Shown: piece after piece, positions 1 through 6,726 of the stretch
Position numbering within the stretch: the first letter of the stretch is position 1
Layout of the letters: each line of letters starts with the position of its first letter
Source of the DNA: Nitrososphaerota archaeon
Lineage (GTDB): Archaea; Thermoproteota; Nitrososphaeria; Nitrososphaerales; CADDZS01
Assembly: GCA_027886785.1 (NCBI GenBank)
Contig: JAPCJV010000050.1
Location: 1 to 9,003 of the forward strand
Reading direction: 5' to 3'
DNA length: 9,003 nt
Made by a program: the position numbers and the translations under genes
Notes under the pieces: model-generated
What the model saw: the letters and a program-made list of their open reading frames with translations, nothing else
Told to the model about the DNA's origin: nothing
Databases searched by the model: none

Positions 1-883
1 AAACAAGTTCTATTACATCGGTCCACTTTGCGCACAGGTAACTCAGCTTTAGTAGCTTTTGATCTGGTACCATTTCTCCCATTGCACCTATCTTTCGAGG
101 ATCGGTTTCATCCCAGGAATCTGTTCCGGCGGTTTTCCTTGCCGATTTCAAATAGGATTCTTTGTCTTCAAGTGTAAAACTAAGGGACACCACTTTTTCC
201 GCTTTCCTAGGATCTCTTCCCGAGTCCCTCATCCCTTTTTCAAAGCTCGGGAAAATAACGCTCCGACATCTCTCCAGGGAATTGTGCGATGTCAGAGTTA
301 TGAGGTGATCCCCATATCGTCCAGCATTATACGCAGACTTGGGACCAACCCCTGAAAAATAAATTTGAAGATCGGTCTTGGGTTTGGTGTAGAGGAAGAC
401 TTGCTTCATTTGAAAATAATGTCCCTCAAAATCAAAATAATCCTTTGAGGACCAGAGCTTCCTAATCAGGGCGATTCCTTCGTTCAATCTTTCTATTCGT
501 TCATCCCATTTCGGCCATTCTAAAAAGAAGGATTCGTTTACTGCTTCGCCTGTTCCCACATTTAGAAGGAAGCGGCCAGGGTACATGTTATCCATAGTAG
601 CCGCAGCCTGCGCGGTTATAGCGGGATGATATCTCGCGCCAATCGGAACTGTAACTAGTGGTCCGACTCTGATCTTTCTAGTTGCTTCGAGAGACGCTGC
701 CATGAGCGACCAGATGAATGCAGATTTCCCTCCTTCATGAACCCAGGGGAGAAAGTGATCGCCAAAGTAAGCGGCGTGGAAGCCCAGTTTTTCCGCAAGG
801 ATTACGCAATCTCGGAACTCACTTGGCTCTTTTTCATTCTCGCCCAGATCCACGGAGATCTTCAGCTCAGTTTGGGTTACCAC
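1..883 (-). CDS. F420-dependent LLM-class oxidoreductase, FGD-like (3' end outside window)
   Basis: The frame is open from a GTG at 883 to the left edge (294 codons); an in-frame TAG lies just upstream at 892-890, so GTG 883 is the first usable start. The product is a luciferase-like (LLM) TIM-barrel hydride-transfer enzyme of the F420 branch. Residues 41-47 read GDHFLPW and residues 109-117 read GTGEAVNE after a Val. These match the His-x3-Trp and Gly-Thr-Gly-Glu signatures of F420-dependent glucose-6-phosphate dehydrogenase, where His40, Trp44 and Glu109 of the mycobacterial enzyme are catalytic; here they are His43, Trp47 and Glu113. The family runs about 320-340 residues, so roughly the last 30-45 are missing. 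The substrate is not settled: glucose-6-phosphate, an alcohol or another hydride donor are all possible. The enzyme is cytosolic, with no signal peptide. It is divergent from the substrate-binding-protein gene, and no clear Shine-Dalgarno precedes the GTG. Confidence 0.88.
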   Translation of the reverse strand, partial: MVTQTELKISVDLGENEKEPSEFRDCVILAEKLGFHAAYFGDHFLPWVHEGGKSAFIWSLMAASLEATRKIRVGPLVTVPIGARYHPAITAQAAATMDNMYPGRFLLNVGTGEAVNESFFLEWPKWDERIERLNEGIALIRKLWSSKDYFDFEGHYFQMKQVFLYTKPKTDLQIYFSGVGPKSAYNAGRYGDHLITLTSHNSLERCRSVIFPSFEKGMRDSGRDPRKAEKVVSLSFTLEDKESYLKSARKTAGTDSWDETDPRKIGAMGEMVPDQKLLKLSYLCAKWTDVIELV

Positions 884-1009
884 GTTTATCTATCGCCTGA
901 AAATGGGAATGATAAGAGATTCCTTCCGACACCAGCGCCTAATCTTAGGGCAATAGATTCTGCATTCCGATTTCTTTGGACACTAGTGAGAAACTAAGAT
1001 GTTCGCAAG

Positions 1010-1019
1010 CTATAAATAG
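1010..1019 (+). promoter_or_regulatory. TATA-box-like element for the substrate-binding protein gene
   Basis: The sequence ctataaatag is a good archaeal TATA-like box. Its centre lies about 38 bp upstream of the ATG at 1053. Allowing about 26 bp to the transcription start gives a leader of roughly 10-13 nt, too short for a normal Shine-Dalgarno, and none is seen. The element sits in the 169-bp gap between the divergent oxidoreductase and transporter genes. No comparably good box was seen for the minus-strand gene, only a weak cttatc stretch near 909-916. Confidence 0.6.
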
Positions 1020-1052
1020 AAATATCACATAGCCGGCGAAGTATTAATTTTG

Positions 1053-3041
1053 ATGCGAATTCGAAATTTGCGCACTGCCATTGCCCGAGTAGCTCTTGTC
1101 GTAATAATTATCGTCATCATCATAATCGCTGGCGCCGCCGCGATCTACGCTGCGAATATTTCAAAAGGGAGTACCGCCACCGGTACGTCGTCGGTCTCGA
1201 CGAGCCCTTCGACAAGCGTGTCGAGTGCCTCGAGCATAACGAGTGCTAGTAGCTCTTCAATTTCGACTTCATCGAATGGTGCAGGAACGAGTAGCACTTC
1301 CGGGGCTTCCAATAACGCCACGCTTGTCCTTGATGATACATTCTGGCCAGCGTCAGATTTCAATCAGCTTTGGTCCTTTGGAGGAGTGCCCTACCCAGGT
1401 TGGGCAGAATACAGTGTTTATCAAACACTCGTGAATGTCAACGAGAGCGCGGAATATAATTCTGGCAACATTCAGTACCTACCCGGTCTCGCACAGAATT
1501 GGACAGTTTCCTCTGATGCCAAGACCTATACCTTCAACTTGAAAAATGGAATTATGTTCTCAAACGGAGACCCGCTTAACGCCTATCAAATTTGGGCGCA
1601 GATGTACATGATCTACTTCGTAACTGGAAACAGCTCCTCGTGGCTAGACTCCTACAATGTCTTTGACATGTCTACCGCAAACTTCGGACAAGCGACCCTA
1701 TCGGTCCTGAATCAGTCGGGTCTAGCAAGCCCCAGTCAAGCAGCTTTGAAGATCATGGAAAACAGCTCGTGGCCGATTTACGCAACGGGTCCCACTCAAA
1801 TTGTTTTCAAATTGGTACATCCCTTCCAGTATTTTCTCGGTTTGATGCTTGTGTATGCCGGTTTAATTTTTGACTCACAGTACGTGCTGGAACACGGTGG
1901 ACCCGGAAGTGCCTCTGCGATCAATGTGTTCTTCAATACAAACCCAATTCCGGGAACAGGTCCGTACGAGTTTTCCCACGTTGCTGAACAGTCGTACGCC
2001 CTATTCACTCAGAATCCCAGCTACTGGGGCAGTAATCTAACCGCCCAACAAATTCAAGCTAATCCCTTTCTCGATCCTGGACACGTCAAGAACATTATCG
2101 TTTACTACAAAGCAGATGATGTGGCGCGCTTTACCGATGTGTCAACGGGAAAAGCCCAGATAGCCGTGATTACATCCTCCGACTGGAATTCCGTGATCTC
2201 TAATCCCACCAAGTACCAATATTTTCAAGTTCCAAAATATTCAGCGTTGGAAGCCCTGTTCTCACTCAATACGAGATTGTATCCCACCAATATTACTGAT
2301 GTAAGACTAGCAATCGTGCACGCCATCAATTATACAGACTTGATTTCGAAAGCGTTTGGTGGAAAAGGCCAGGAACTCATCGCTCCGGAATATCCTATTT
2401 ACGGTCAGTTCTACAACTTACCGGGTTTCCAACCCTATCAATACAACTTGACCTTGGCAAAACAGTATTTGACGAGCGCGAACGTAAAGAGTCCGGTTTC
2501 TATAACCTTCTTCGGATCGAGTACAACTGATTGGCAGGGAATCGCGGCGCAAGTAATGCAGGCGGACCTAGCTCAAATCGGAATTACTCTTACCATCAAT
2601 GACGTGCCGTACGCCCAGTGTCAAACTTATCAGGGCGCGTATTCATTCAATCTAAAGCTCAACACGTCCAGTTCTTACAATATCGAGCTTCCTGGATGCG
2701 GACCATGGGGACCGAGCGAGCTTACACCTGCTGACGCCTTTACTGATTTCGCTAGCAATCGTTCCACTCTTGGGAACACGGCGATTTATTCCAATTCGAT
2801 CGTGGAAAATGGGATAAACGCATTTTTCAATAGCCAGAACACCACCGATATCCAATCTCTGATGAAACAAGCAGAGATCCAGCTTTACAACGATGCGCCC
2901 CTAATTACAGTCGGACTGGGACTGTGGAACGTGGATGGATCGCTTGTCTGGCAAAAGGGAAGTATCGGCACTTTTCTAGTAGACCCATTGACTACGGGAA
3001 CGGATACGATGCCCATCCTTAACACCATCACACTAGGTTGA
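1053..3041 (+). CDS. ABC transporter substrate-binding protein, family 5 (peptide/nickel OppA/DppA type)
   Basis: A 662-residue extracellular binding protein. An upstream TTG at 1050 is in frame, but the adjacent ATG at 1053 is the more likely start. Residues 1-12 are basic, 13-33 form a very hydrophobic Ile/Val/Ala helix, and 38-86 are almost pure Ser/Thr with Gly, Ala and Asn. This is the usual archaeal design of a membrane anchor plus a stalk that is probably O-glycosylated. There is no lipobox Cys. The mature domain carries SBP_bac_5 hallmarks: the NWTVSSDAKTYTFNLKNGI block with the following NGDP, and the later DVRLAIVHAINYTDLI block. I count about 14 N-x-S/T sequons, consistent with N-glycosylation. 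Such proteins capture oligopeptides or other solutes for an ABC importer. No permease or ATPase gene is in the window, so it is orphan here, and the ligand cannot be named from sequence. Confidence 0.9.
   Translation: MRIRNLRTAIARVALVVIIIVIIIIAGAAAIYAANISKGSTATGTSSVSTSPSTSVSSASSITSASSSSISTSSNGAGTSSTSGASNNATLVLDDTFWPASDFNQLWSFGGVPYPGWAEYSVYQTLVNVNESAEYNSGNIQYLPGLAQNWTVSSDAKTYTFNLKNGIMFSNGDPLNAYQIWAQMYMIYFVTGNSSSWLDSYNVFDMSTANFGQATLSVLNQSGLASPSQAALKIMENSSWPIYATGPTQIVFKLVHPFQYFLGLMLVYAGLIFDSQYVLEHGGPGSASAINVFFNTNPIPGTGPYEFSHVAEQSYALFTQNPSYWGSNLTAQQIQANPFLDPGHVKNIIVYYKADDVARFTDVSTGKAQIAVITSSDWNSVISNPTKYQYFQVPKYSALEALFSLNTRLYPTNITDVRLAIVHAINYTDLISKAFGGKGQELIAPEYPIYGQFYNLPGFQPYQYNLTLAKQYLTSANVKSPVSITFFGSSTTDWQGIAAQVMQADLAQIGITLTINDVPYAQCQTYQGAYSFNLKLNTSSSYNIELPGCGPWGPSELTPADAFTDFASNRSTLGNTAIYSNSIVENGINAFFNSQNTTDIQSLMKQAEIQLYNDAPLITVGLGLWNVDGSLVWQKGSIGTFLVDPLTTGTDTMPILNTITLG
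1174..1311 (+). repeat. Low-complexity Ser/Thr linker-coding tract
   Basis: This stretch of the binding-protein gene encodes the Ser/Thr-rich stalk. At DNA level it is a degenerate run of tcg, agt and agc serine codons with repeated tcgag/gagtgc-like units. Mixed serine codons argue for selection on the protein composition rather than recent replication slippage. Stalk length is expected to vary between relatives. Confidence 0.6.
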
Positions 3042-3074
3042 AAGATTTCCTGGGCGAATCAGACAAAATAACGA

Positions 3075-3130
3075 GCAAAAGGCAGGAGGCCTATCGTATA
3101 CCCAGGTATACGGTTCCTGCAATTTTTTGC
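3075..3130 (+). terminator. Extended hairpin with T-run after the binding-protein gene
   Basis: The structure has three nested parts. The innermost is a perfect 7-bp stem, CGTATAC (3095-3101) with GTATACG (3106-3112), around the loop CCAG. Next is GCAGGA (3082-3087) with TCCTGC (3115-3120). The outermost is GCAAAA (3075-3080) with TTTTGC (3125-3130). The right arm contains TTTTTT (3123-3128), so as RNA this is a long interrupted hairpin ending in a U-run, 34 nt after the stop codon. Archaeal termination relies mainly on T-tracts, and this site has both. The inner repeat may also be a protein-binding site for the downstream ParB-like gene. Confidence 0.55.
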
Positions 3131-3146
3131 AAACCTAAGTAAAACA

Positions 3147-3156
3147 TAGATATTTT
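3147..3156 (+). promoter_or_regulatory. Putative TATA-like box for the ParB-like gene
   Basis: The A/T-rich stretch tagatatttt is centred about 35 bp upstream of the GTG start at 3186. A start site about 26 bp downstream would give a leader of roughly 9 nt. The match is moderate. Confidence 0.4.
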
Positions 3157-3185
3157 CCGAGCATGTTGAGAAACGTAGTAGGTCC

Positions 3186-4316
3186 GTGTTAGAAGAGATT
3201 TCTCTCGATCTAATAGATGATAGTGCCTTTAACGTGAGAATGGAATATGATCAGGTGGATATTAATGCTCTAAAAGCCTCCATGCGATCAATTGGATTAT
3301 TAACTCCGGTCGTCGTTCGAAAAAAGCAAGAAAGATACGAACTGGTTTTTGGTCACAGAAGAACTCGAGCAGCTCGAGCCCTGGGTTGGGGAAAGATCAA
3401 AGCAGAATTGCGAGAATGTTCGAATGAGCAAATGCTCGAGTTCTCGCTTGCAGAAAATGCAGCGCGAAAAGATCTTTCTGACTTTGAGAAGGGAACTGTG
3501 TTTGCAAGAATGCACCATGAGTACGGGAAGACATATACGGAAATTGGAAAACTGGTCGGCTTAACAAAGCAAGGGGTTTATCACTACGTCAGAATGACCA
3601 CATTGTTTACTGCAGCTATCGTTGCCGACGACGAAACTGTTCGCTCGTCCATGAGAAAAATATCGCAGCACCATGCCAGGATATTGTTCCGCATCGAAGA
3701 TGAAAAAGTTAGAGCAAACACACTAAAACTTGTTGTATCGGCGGGACTTTCAGTTAAGGATCTCGAAAGAATAGTTAATCGGCTTCGTAGTTGGTTCTCT
3801 CCCTTCCAAATACCTCAGGAAGAAAATAAAGGGCAAAGCTCGCATGATAGGCGGCTCAGTGATCTGCGGGAGATCAAGAAATTGGTAGCGAATGACTTGA
3901 GTCTCTTTTACCGTGAAGATCATGACACCTTCATAGAGGTTGCTTACGATCAGCGTTATTCGGTGTTTGGTTGTTTTCCTCCGCTGCGATTGTACGAAAA
4001 CGATGACGCGCTCGTTCACGAGAAAGAATGGTACGCTTTCGCTTCCTCAAGGTTCGAGTCAAAATTGCGTGGTTTGAAAGTACGGTTCTGGGGCGACGTG
4101 GCTGTCGCCACGGTGTCTGCGAATTACTACTATAAGAAGAATAAACAGGTATCAATCCAAGCGCGCGGATCTATTGTGCTTGCAAAGGAAAAAGATCAAT
4201 GGAAAATCGTTCATGTACACTATTCCCCCTCGGAGGACTGGGATAAGTATAATCAAAACAAAATGAGCAGCCTTCAGAGCGAACTAAAGTCTCCCAGTGC
4301 GTTTTACGGGAGATAG
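3186..4316 (+). CDS. ParB-like DNA-binding protein with C-terminal NTF2/SnoaL-like domain
   Basis: A 376-residue protein starting at GTG 3186; the frame is closed by TAG at 3147 and no earlier in-frame ATG, GTG or TTG exists. Residues 1-105 are a ParB/Spo0J N-terminal domain: GLLTPVVV (37-44), the nucleotide-binding box GHRRTRAARALG (56-67; canonical ParB has GERR), and ENAARKDL (90-97), the EN-x2-R-x-DL motif. Residues 114-137 form a helix-turn-helix (TYTEIGKLVGLTKQGVYHYV), followed by a helical region to about 205. The usual ParB C-terminal dimerisation domain is not recognisable. Instead, after a polar linker (210-225), residues 228-350 resemble an NTF2-like/SnoaL fold: a helical start with SLFYREDHD, a central LKVRFWGDVAVATVSANYY strand pair, and a terminal DQWKIVHVHYSP strand. 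Canonical ParB is a CTP-dependent DNA clamp, but no ParA gene is present. The role is more likely regulatory or accessory than proven partition. Fold assignment of the C-terminus is by pattern only. Confidence 0.85.
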   Translation: MLEEISLDLIDDSAFNVRMEYDQVDINALKASMRSIGLLTPVVVRKKQERYELVFGHRRTRAARALGWGKIKAELRECSNEQMLEFSLAENAARKDLSDFEKGTVFARMHHEYGKTYTEIGKLVGLTKQGVYHYVRMTTLFTAAIVADDETVRSSMRKISQHHARILFRIEDEKVRANTLKLVVSAGLSVKDLERIVNRLRSWFSPFQIPQEENKGQSSHDRRLSDLREIKKLVANDLSLFYREDHDTFIEVAYDQRYSVFGCFPPLRLYENDDALVHEKEWYAFASSRFESKLRGLKVRFWGDVAVATVSANYYYKKNKQVSIQARGSIVLAKEKDQWKIVHVHYSPSEDWDKYNQNKMSSLQSELKSPSAFYGR

Positions 4317-4332
4317 CCTATCTGTCTAGGCT
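4315..4332. terminator. Small stem-loop between convergent genes
   Basis: AGCCTA (4315-4320) pairs perfectly with TAGGCT (4327-4332) around a 6-nt loop. It spans the 15-nt gap between the TAG of the ParB-like gene and the minus-strand TGA of the isomerase-like gene, touching both stops. It reads as a hairpin on both strands and could aid bidirectional 3'-end formation, but it has no T-run. Confidence 0.3.
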
Positions 4333-5120
4333 CAGATATCCAACACATTTCTAGCGTTGGAGATACTAGTTTCAGAAACACGGGATGGAAAAAACTCAAA
4401 GCCCACCCAACCGTCAAATCCCACACTTTTGACTACTCTCATGGTTTCCCCCCAATCTACGATCCCTGTGCCTGGCTCGTGTCGGTCTGGTACGTCTGCG
4501 ACGTGAATAATCTCTCCGAGAAATTGCTTGTTTCGCTCCAAAGTGTCTTTCAGTTTGTTACCCTCCTCTTTGGTCGAGTGGAAAATATCGACCAAAATTT
4601 TTGTGGTTGATCCCACTTGCCGAGCCAAATAGCTTGCTTGATCTATTCCATGAAGAAAAATTCCTCTGTGATCATCGCGGTTGAGGGGTTCGATGATGGG
4701 TTTCATGCCGTTTGAGACTACCTTGTCAGCGGCGGGCCCCAAAGCCTCGATACAGTTTTTCATCATAGTTTCGTCATCCAAACCCGCAATAGAATCGCCG
4801 GTGTCGAGTAGTATGTTTCGTGCGTTGCAAAGCCTTCCGAATTCCAGTGATTCGTTAAATTCGTGGACGAAGGCATCATGATTTTGTTTATTTGTAACAG
4901 AGTACCTAAGGTGCGGTACCGGGGTGTCCACCCAATAACTTGCAGCGAGCAACACGACCTCCACTCCGTAGTCTTTCAAAACCTTCTTTGCAAGTTGTCC
5001 ATCATGAGTGCTGCTGTTTCCAAATTCAACTCCTTGTATGCCGGCATGTGAAGTCTTGACGATACGGGAAGCCCAATCAAATCCGCTGAACAGAAAGTCG
5101 ATTGACAGCTCGATTTTCAT
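4332..5120 (-). CDS. Hydroxypyruvate-isomerase-like sugar isomerase/epimerase (AP endonuclease 2 TIM-barrel superfamily)
   Basis: 262 residues from ATG 5120, close to the roughly 258 of Escherichia coli Hyi. The superfamily is a metal-dependent TIM barrel that interconverts keto and aldo sugars or epimerises them. Seen here are PIIEPLNRDD (141-150), whose Glu144 matches the first catalytic or metal Glu; LVDIFH (176-181) with Asp178; HVADVPDRHEPGTG (206-219) with His206, a block very typical of hydroxypyruvate isomerase; and GWVGFEFFPS (237-246) with Glu242 as the second catalytic Glu. Hyi converts hydroxypyruvate to tartronate semialdehyde, but relatives act on four-carbon acids, inosose or erythrulose, so the substrate is open. 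It is cytosolic. It converges on the ParB-like gene and diverges from the DegT aminotransferase gene across 228 bp, which may link the two in one sugar pathway. Confidence 0.85.
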   Translation of the reverse strand: MKIELSIDFLFSGFDWASRIVKTSHAGIQGVEFGNSSTHDGQLAKKVLKDYGVEVVLLAASYWVDTPVPHLRYSVTNKQNHDAFVHEFNESLEFGRLCNARNILLDTGDSIAGLDDETMMKNCIEALGPAADKVVSNGMKPIIEPLNRDDHRGIFLHGIDQASYLARQVGSTTKILVDIFHSTKEEGNKLKDTLERNKQFLGEIIHVADVPDRHEPGTGIVDWGETMRVVKSVGFDGWVGFEFFPSRVSETSISNARNVLDI

Positions 5121-5160
5121 TTTTTGATTACCGTGTTTTCAATTCTTCCTGAGACAGATC

Positions 5161-5170
5161 AGATATTAAG
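5161..5170 (-). promoter_or_regulatory. Possible TATA-like box for the isomerase-like gene
   Basis: On the minus strand this reads cttaatatct, about 45 bp upstream of the ATG at 5120, implying a leader near 20 nt. No closer box was found. The call is tentative. Confidence 0.3.
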
Positions 5171-5315
5171 GTATGGTACCACATGCTTCCTTTTTCGAAG
5201 CTGGTCTTGCCCTAAATCGATCTAGATTGAAGATTCACAGCTATCTACCAAGATCGAAGTAAGGGCATCTTTCGACCATCGGGAGTCGTTTGAAGACTGG
5301 CTTCGCCCAATTCTC

Positions 5316-5323
5316 TTTTTAAG
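5316..5323 (+). promoter_or_regulatory. TATA-like box for the DegT aminotransferase gene
   Basis: The sequence tttttaag is centred 29-30 bp upstream of the ATG at 5349. That spacing predicts an almost leaderless mRNA. No Shine-Dalgarno precedes the start. Confidence 0.45.
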
Positions 5324-5348
5324 GAAAAAATTCTCTCTGCCGGTTCAC

Positions 5349-6605
5349 ATGACAGTTTCGATACCGAAAGAGGAACACGAGGAGAATTTCCGATTCATTG
5401 GAAATGAAGAGAAGGAAGCTGTATTGAACGTACTTGATCACCAACAGTTGTGTTACTACCAATACGATGAGGGTCTGAATTTTGTTGGGGTTGGAAATTA
5501 CGTTAGAAAGTTTGAGGAGGGCATAGCTGGACGTATCGGTCTTGAAAGAGCTATCGCGTTAAATTCGGGAACCTCTGCTGTGGAAGCTGCGCTTGCTGCG
5601 TGCGGAATCCAGCCGGGCGATGAAGTAATTGTAACTCCAAAATCGTTCATCGCTTCTTGCATACCAGTGGTTGGCTTCAATGCCGTGCCCGTTTTTTCAG
5701 ACATTGATCCTAAGACGGGGTGCTTAACCGCCAAGGACATTGAAGCCAAGATCACAGACCGGACAAAGGCAATCCTCGTCGTTCACCTCTTTGGACAACC
5801 GGCGGAGATGGATCCCATAATGGAGCTGGCCAGAAAACATCACCTGTTAGTGATCGAGGACTGTGCGGAAGCGTACGATGCTTACTACAAAGGGAGAAGG
5901 GTTGGTACTTTTGGGGATGTGGCTCTCTTCAGCTTACAACATAGCAAGCACATCACGACGGGGGAAGGTGGCGTAGTTTTGATGAATAGCCCCGAGATGT
6001 ATTCCAAGGCTTTTGGCTATTCCAACATGGGTTCCGCTAGGGGGCTGGATGCTCAAGAGTCGGGTCACAATTTCTTTACTTTTGGCCACAATCACAGGAT
6101 GAGCGAGCTATCCGCCGCCGTTGGCTTTTCCCAATTGTCCAAAATTGGCACGTTTAACGAAAGGAGACGTGTTCTGGTTAGGGCGATCGAGGAAGAACTC
6201 AAAGACACTCCTGGGATTGAATTACCGTATGTGTATCCAGATACAATTCCGAACTACTGGCTTTATTCTATAGTACTGGACAGGAACTTGCACCTGGGGG
6301 CGAGCAACATCATTCAAACTTGTAGGGACGAGGAAAATGTGACTCTATGGTCAGAAAATGCGTTCTGGCATCAAGTGCCGTGCTATCTGGAACCAGTATT
6401 TCAAGAAATGAATAGAACGAGAAAGACGACCCTCGGATTTCCACTTCCAGACTATGTTAGGTACGACCGTGGTCTTTGCCCGAAAATGGAAGATGTGGCA
6501 CCACGTTCTGTGATCTTCCCGATGCATCACGGAGTTCCAGAAAGGGTTGTGCGATCCCAAGCAAAAGCCGTTAGACGAATGGTCGAAAGACGAACCCAGA
6601 GATAA
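5349..6605 (+). CDS. DegT/DnrJ/EryC1/StrS-family PLP-dependent aminotransferase
   Basis: 418 residues, slightly longer than the usual 370-400. These fold-type I enzymes transfer an amino group, usually from Glu or Gln, to a keto-sugar or cyclitol, as in making UDP-amino sugars, deoxy amino sugars or amino-inosose. Key elements are LNSGTSAVEAAL (71-82), which binds the PLP phosphate; IEDCAEA (169-175), with Asp171 for the pyridine nitrogen; and FSLQHSKHITTGEGG (194-208), with Lys200 as the Schiff-base lysine. GHNHRMSELSAAVG, further on, is the normal family block. The QHSKHITTGEGG context and a longer C-terminal part (the VPCYLEPVF region to the end) resemble the subgroup acting on cyclitols or aromatic precursors, but this is not decisive. 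It is cytosolic. No nucleotidyltransferase, dehydratase or glycosyltransferase gene adjoins, so the pathway is unknown. The isomerase-like gene lies divergently upstream. Confidence 0.9.
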   Translation: MTVSIPKEEHEENFRFIGNEEKEAVLNVLDHQQLCYYQYDEGLNFVGVGNYVRKFEEGIAGRIGLERAIALNSGTSAVEAALAACGIQPGDEVIVTPKSFIASCIPVVGFNAVPVFSDIDPKTGCLTAKDIEAKITDRTKAILVVHLFGQPAEMDPIMELARKHHLLVIEDCAEAYDAYYKGRRVGTFGDVALFSLQHSKHITTGEGGVVLMNSPEMYSKAFGYSNMGSARGLDAQESGHNFFTFGHNHRMSELSAAVGFSQLSKIGTFNERRRVLVRAIEEELKDTPGIELPYVYPDTIPNYWLYSIVLDRNLHLGASNIIQTCRDEENVTLWSENAFWHQVPCYLEPVFQEMNRTRKTTLGFPLPDYVRYDRGLCPKMEDVAPRSVIFPMHHGVPERVVRSQAKAVRRMVERRTQR

Positions 6606-6623
6606 AAGTCCCCTTGAATGCAA

Positions 6624-6646
6624 AATGATGAAATCTTATTATCATT
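6624..6646 (+). terminator. Weak A/T-rich stem after the aminotransferase gene
   Basis: AATGAT (6624-6629) can pair with ATCATT (6641-6646), about 20 nt after the stop. The region downstream is A/T-rich with a short T-run in ccaattttc. Stability would be low, so this is only a candidate 3' end. Confidence 0.25.
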
Positions 6647-6690
6647 ACATAATCCAATTTTCAAAACAGGACCTAAGTACAAGTAGGATT

Positions 6691-6700
6691 AATTTATTAT
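6691..6700 (+). promoter_or_regulatory. TATA-like box for the small charged protein gene
   Basis: The sequence aatttattat is centred about 31 bp upstream of the ATG at 6727, predicting a leader of a few nucleotides. The spacing matches the other genes of the window and supports the small gene being real. Confidence 0.45.
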
Positions 6701-6726
6701 GAAGATTCTTCCGCGATACCCTTGTC

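Noticed and set aside
59..997. Several plus-strand open frames of 60-98 codons
   Set aside because: They are antisense shadows of the uninterrupted minus-strand F420 oxidoreductase frame, which carries clear family motifs.
1050..1052. TTG at 1050 as start of the binding-protein gene
   Set aside because: An ATG follows immediately and is the more usual start codon. TTG would only add one residue.
3109..3118. Ten-base word TACGGTTCCT repeated at 8059-8068
   Set aside because: Ten-base repeats are expected by chance in 9 kb, and the flanks share no extended similarity.
3163..3192. Nine-codon upstream reading frame overlapping the ParB-like start
   Set aside because: The start predicted from the TATA-like box lies downstream of its ATG, so it is probably not transcribed, and nothing else supports it.
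5174..5181. TGGTACCA palindrome in the divergent isomerase/aminotransferase region as an operator
   Set aside because: Only 8 bp and unrepeated. GGTACC also occurs inside genes in this window, so there is no support for a binding site.
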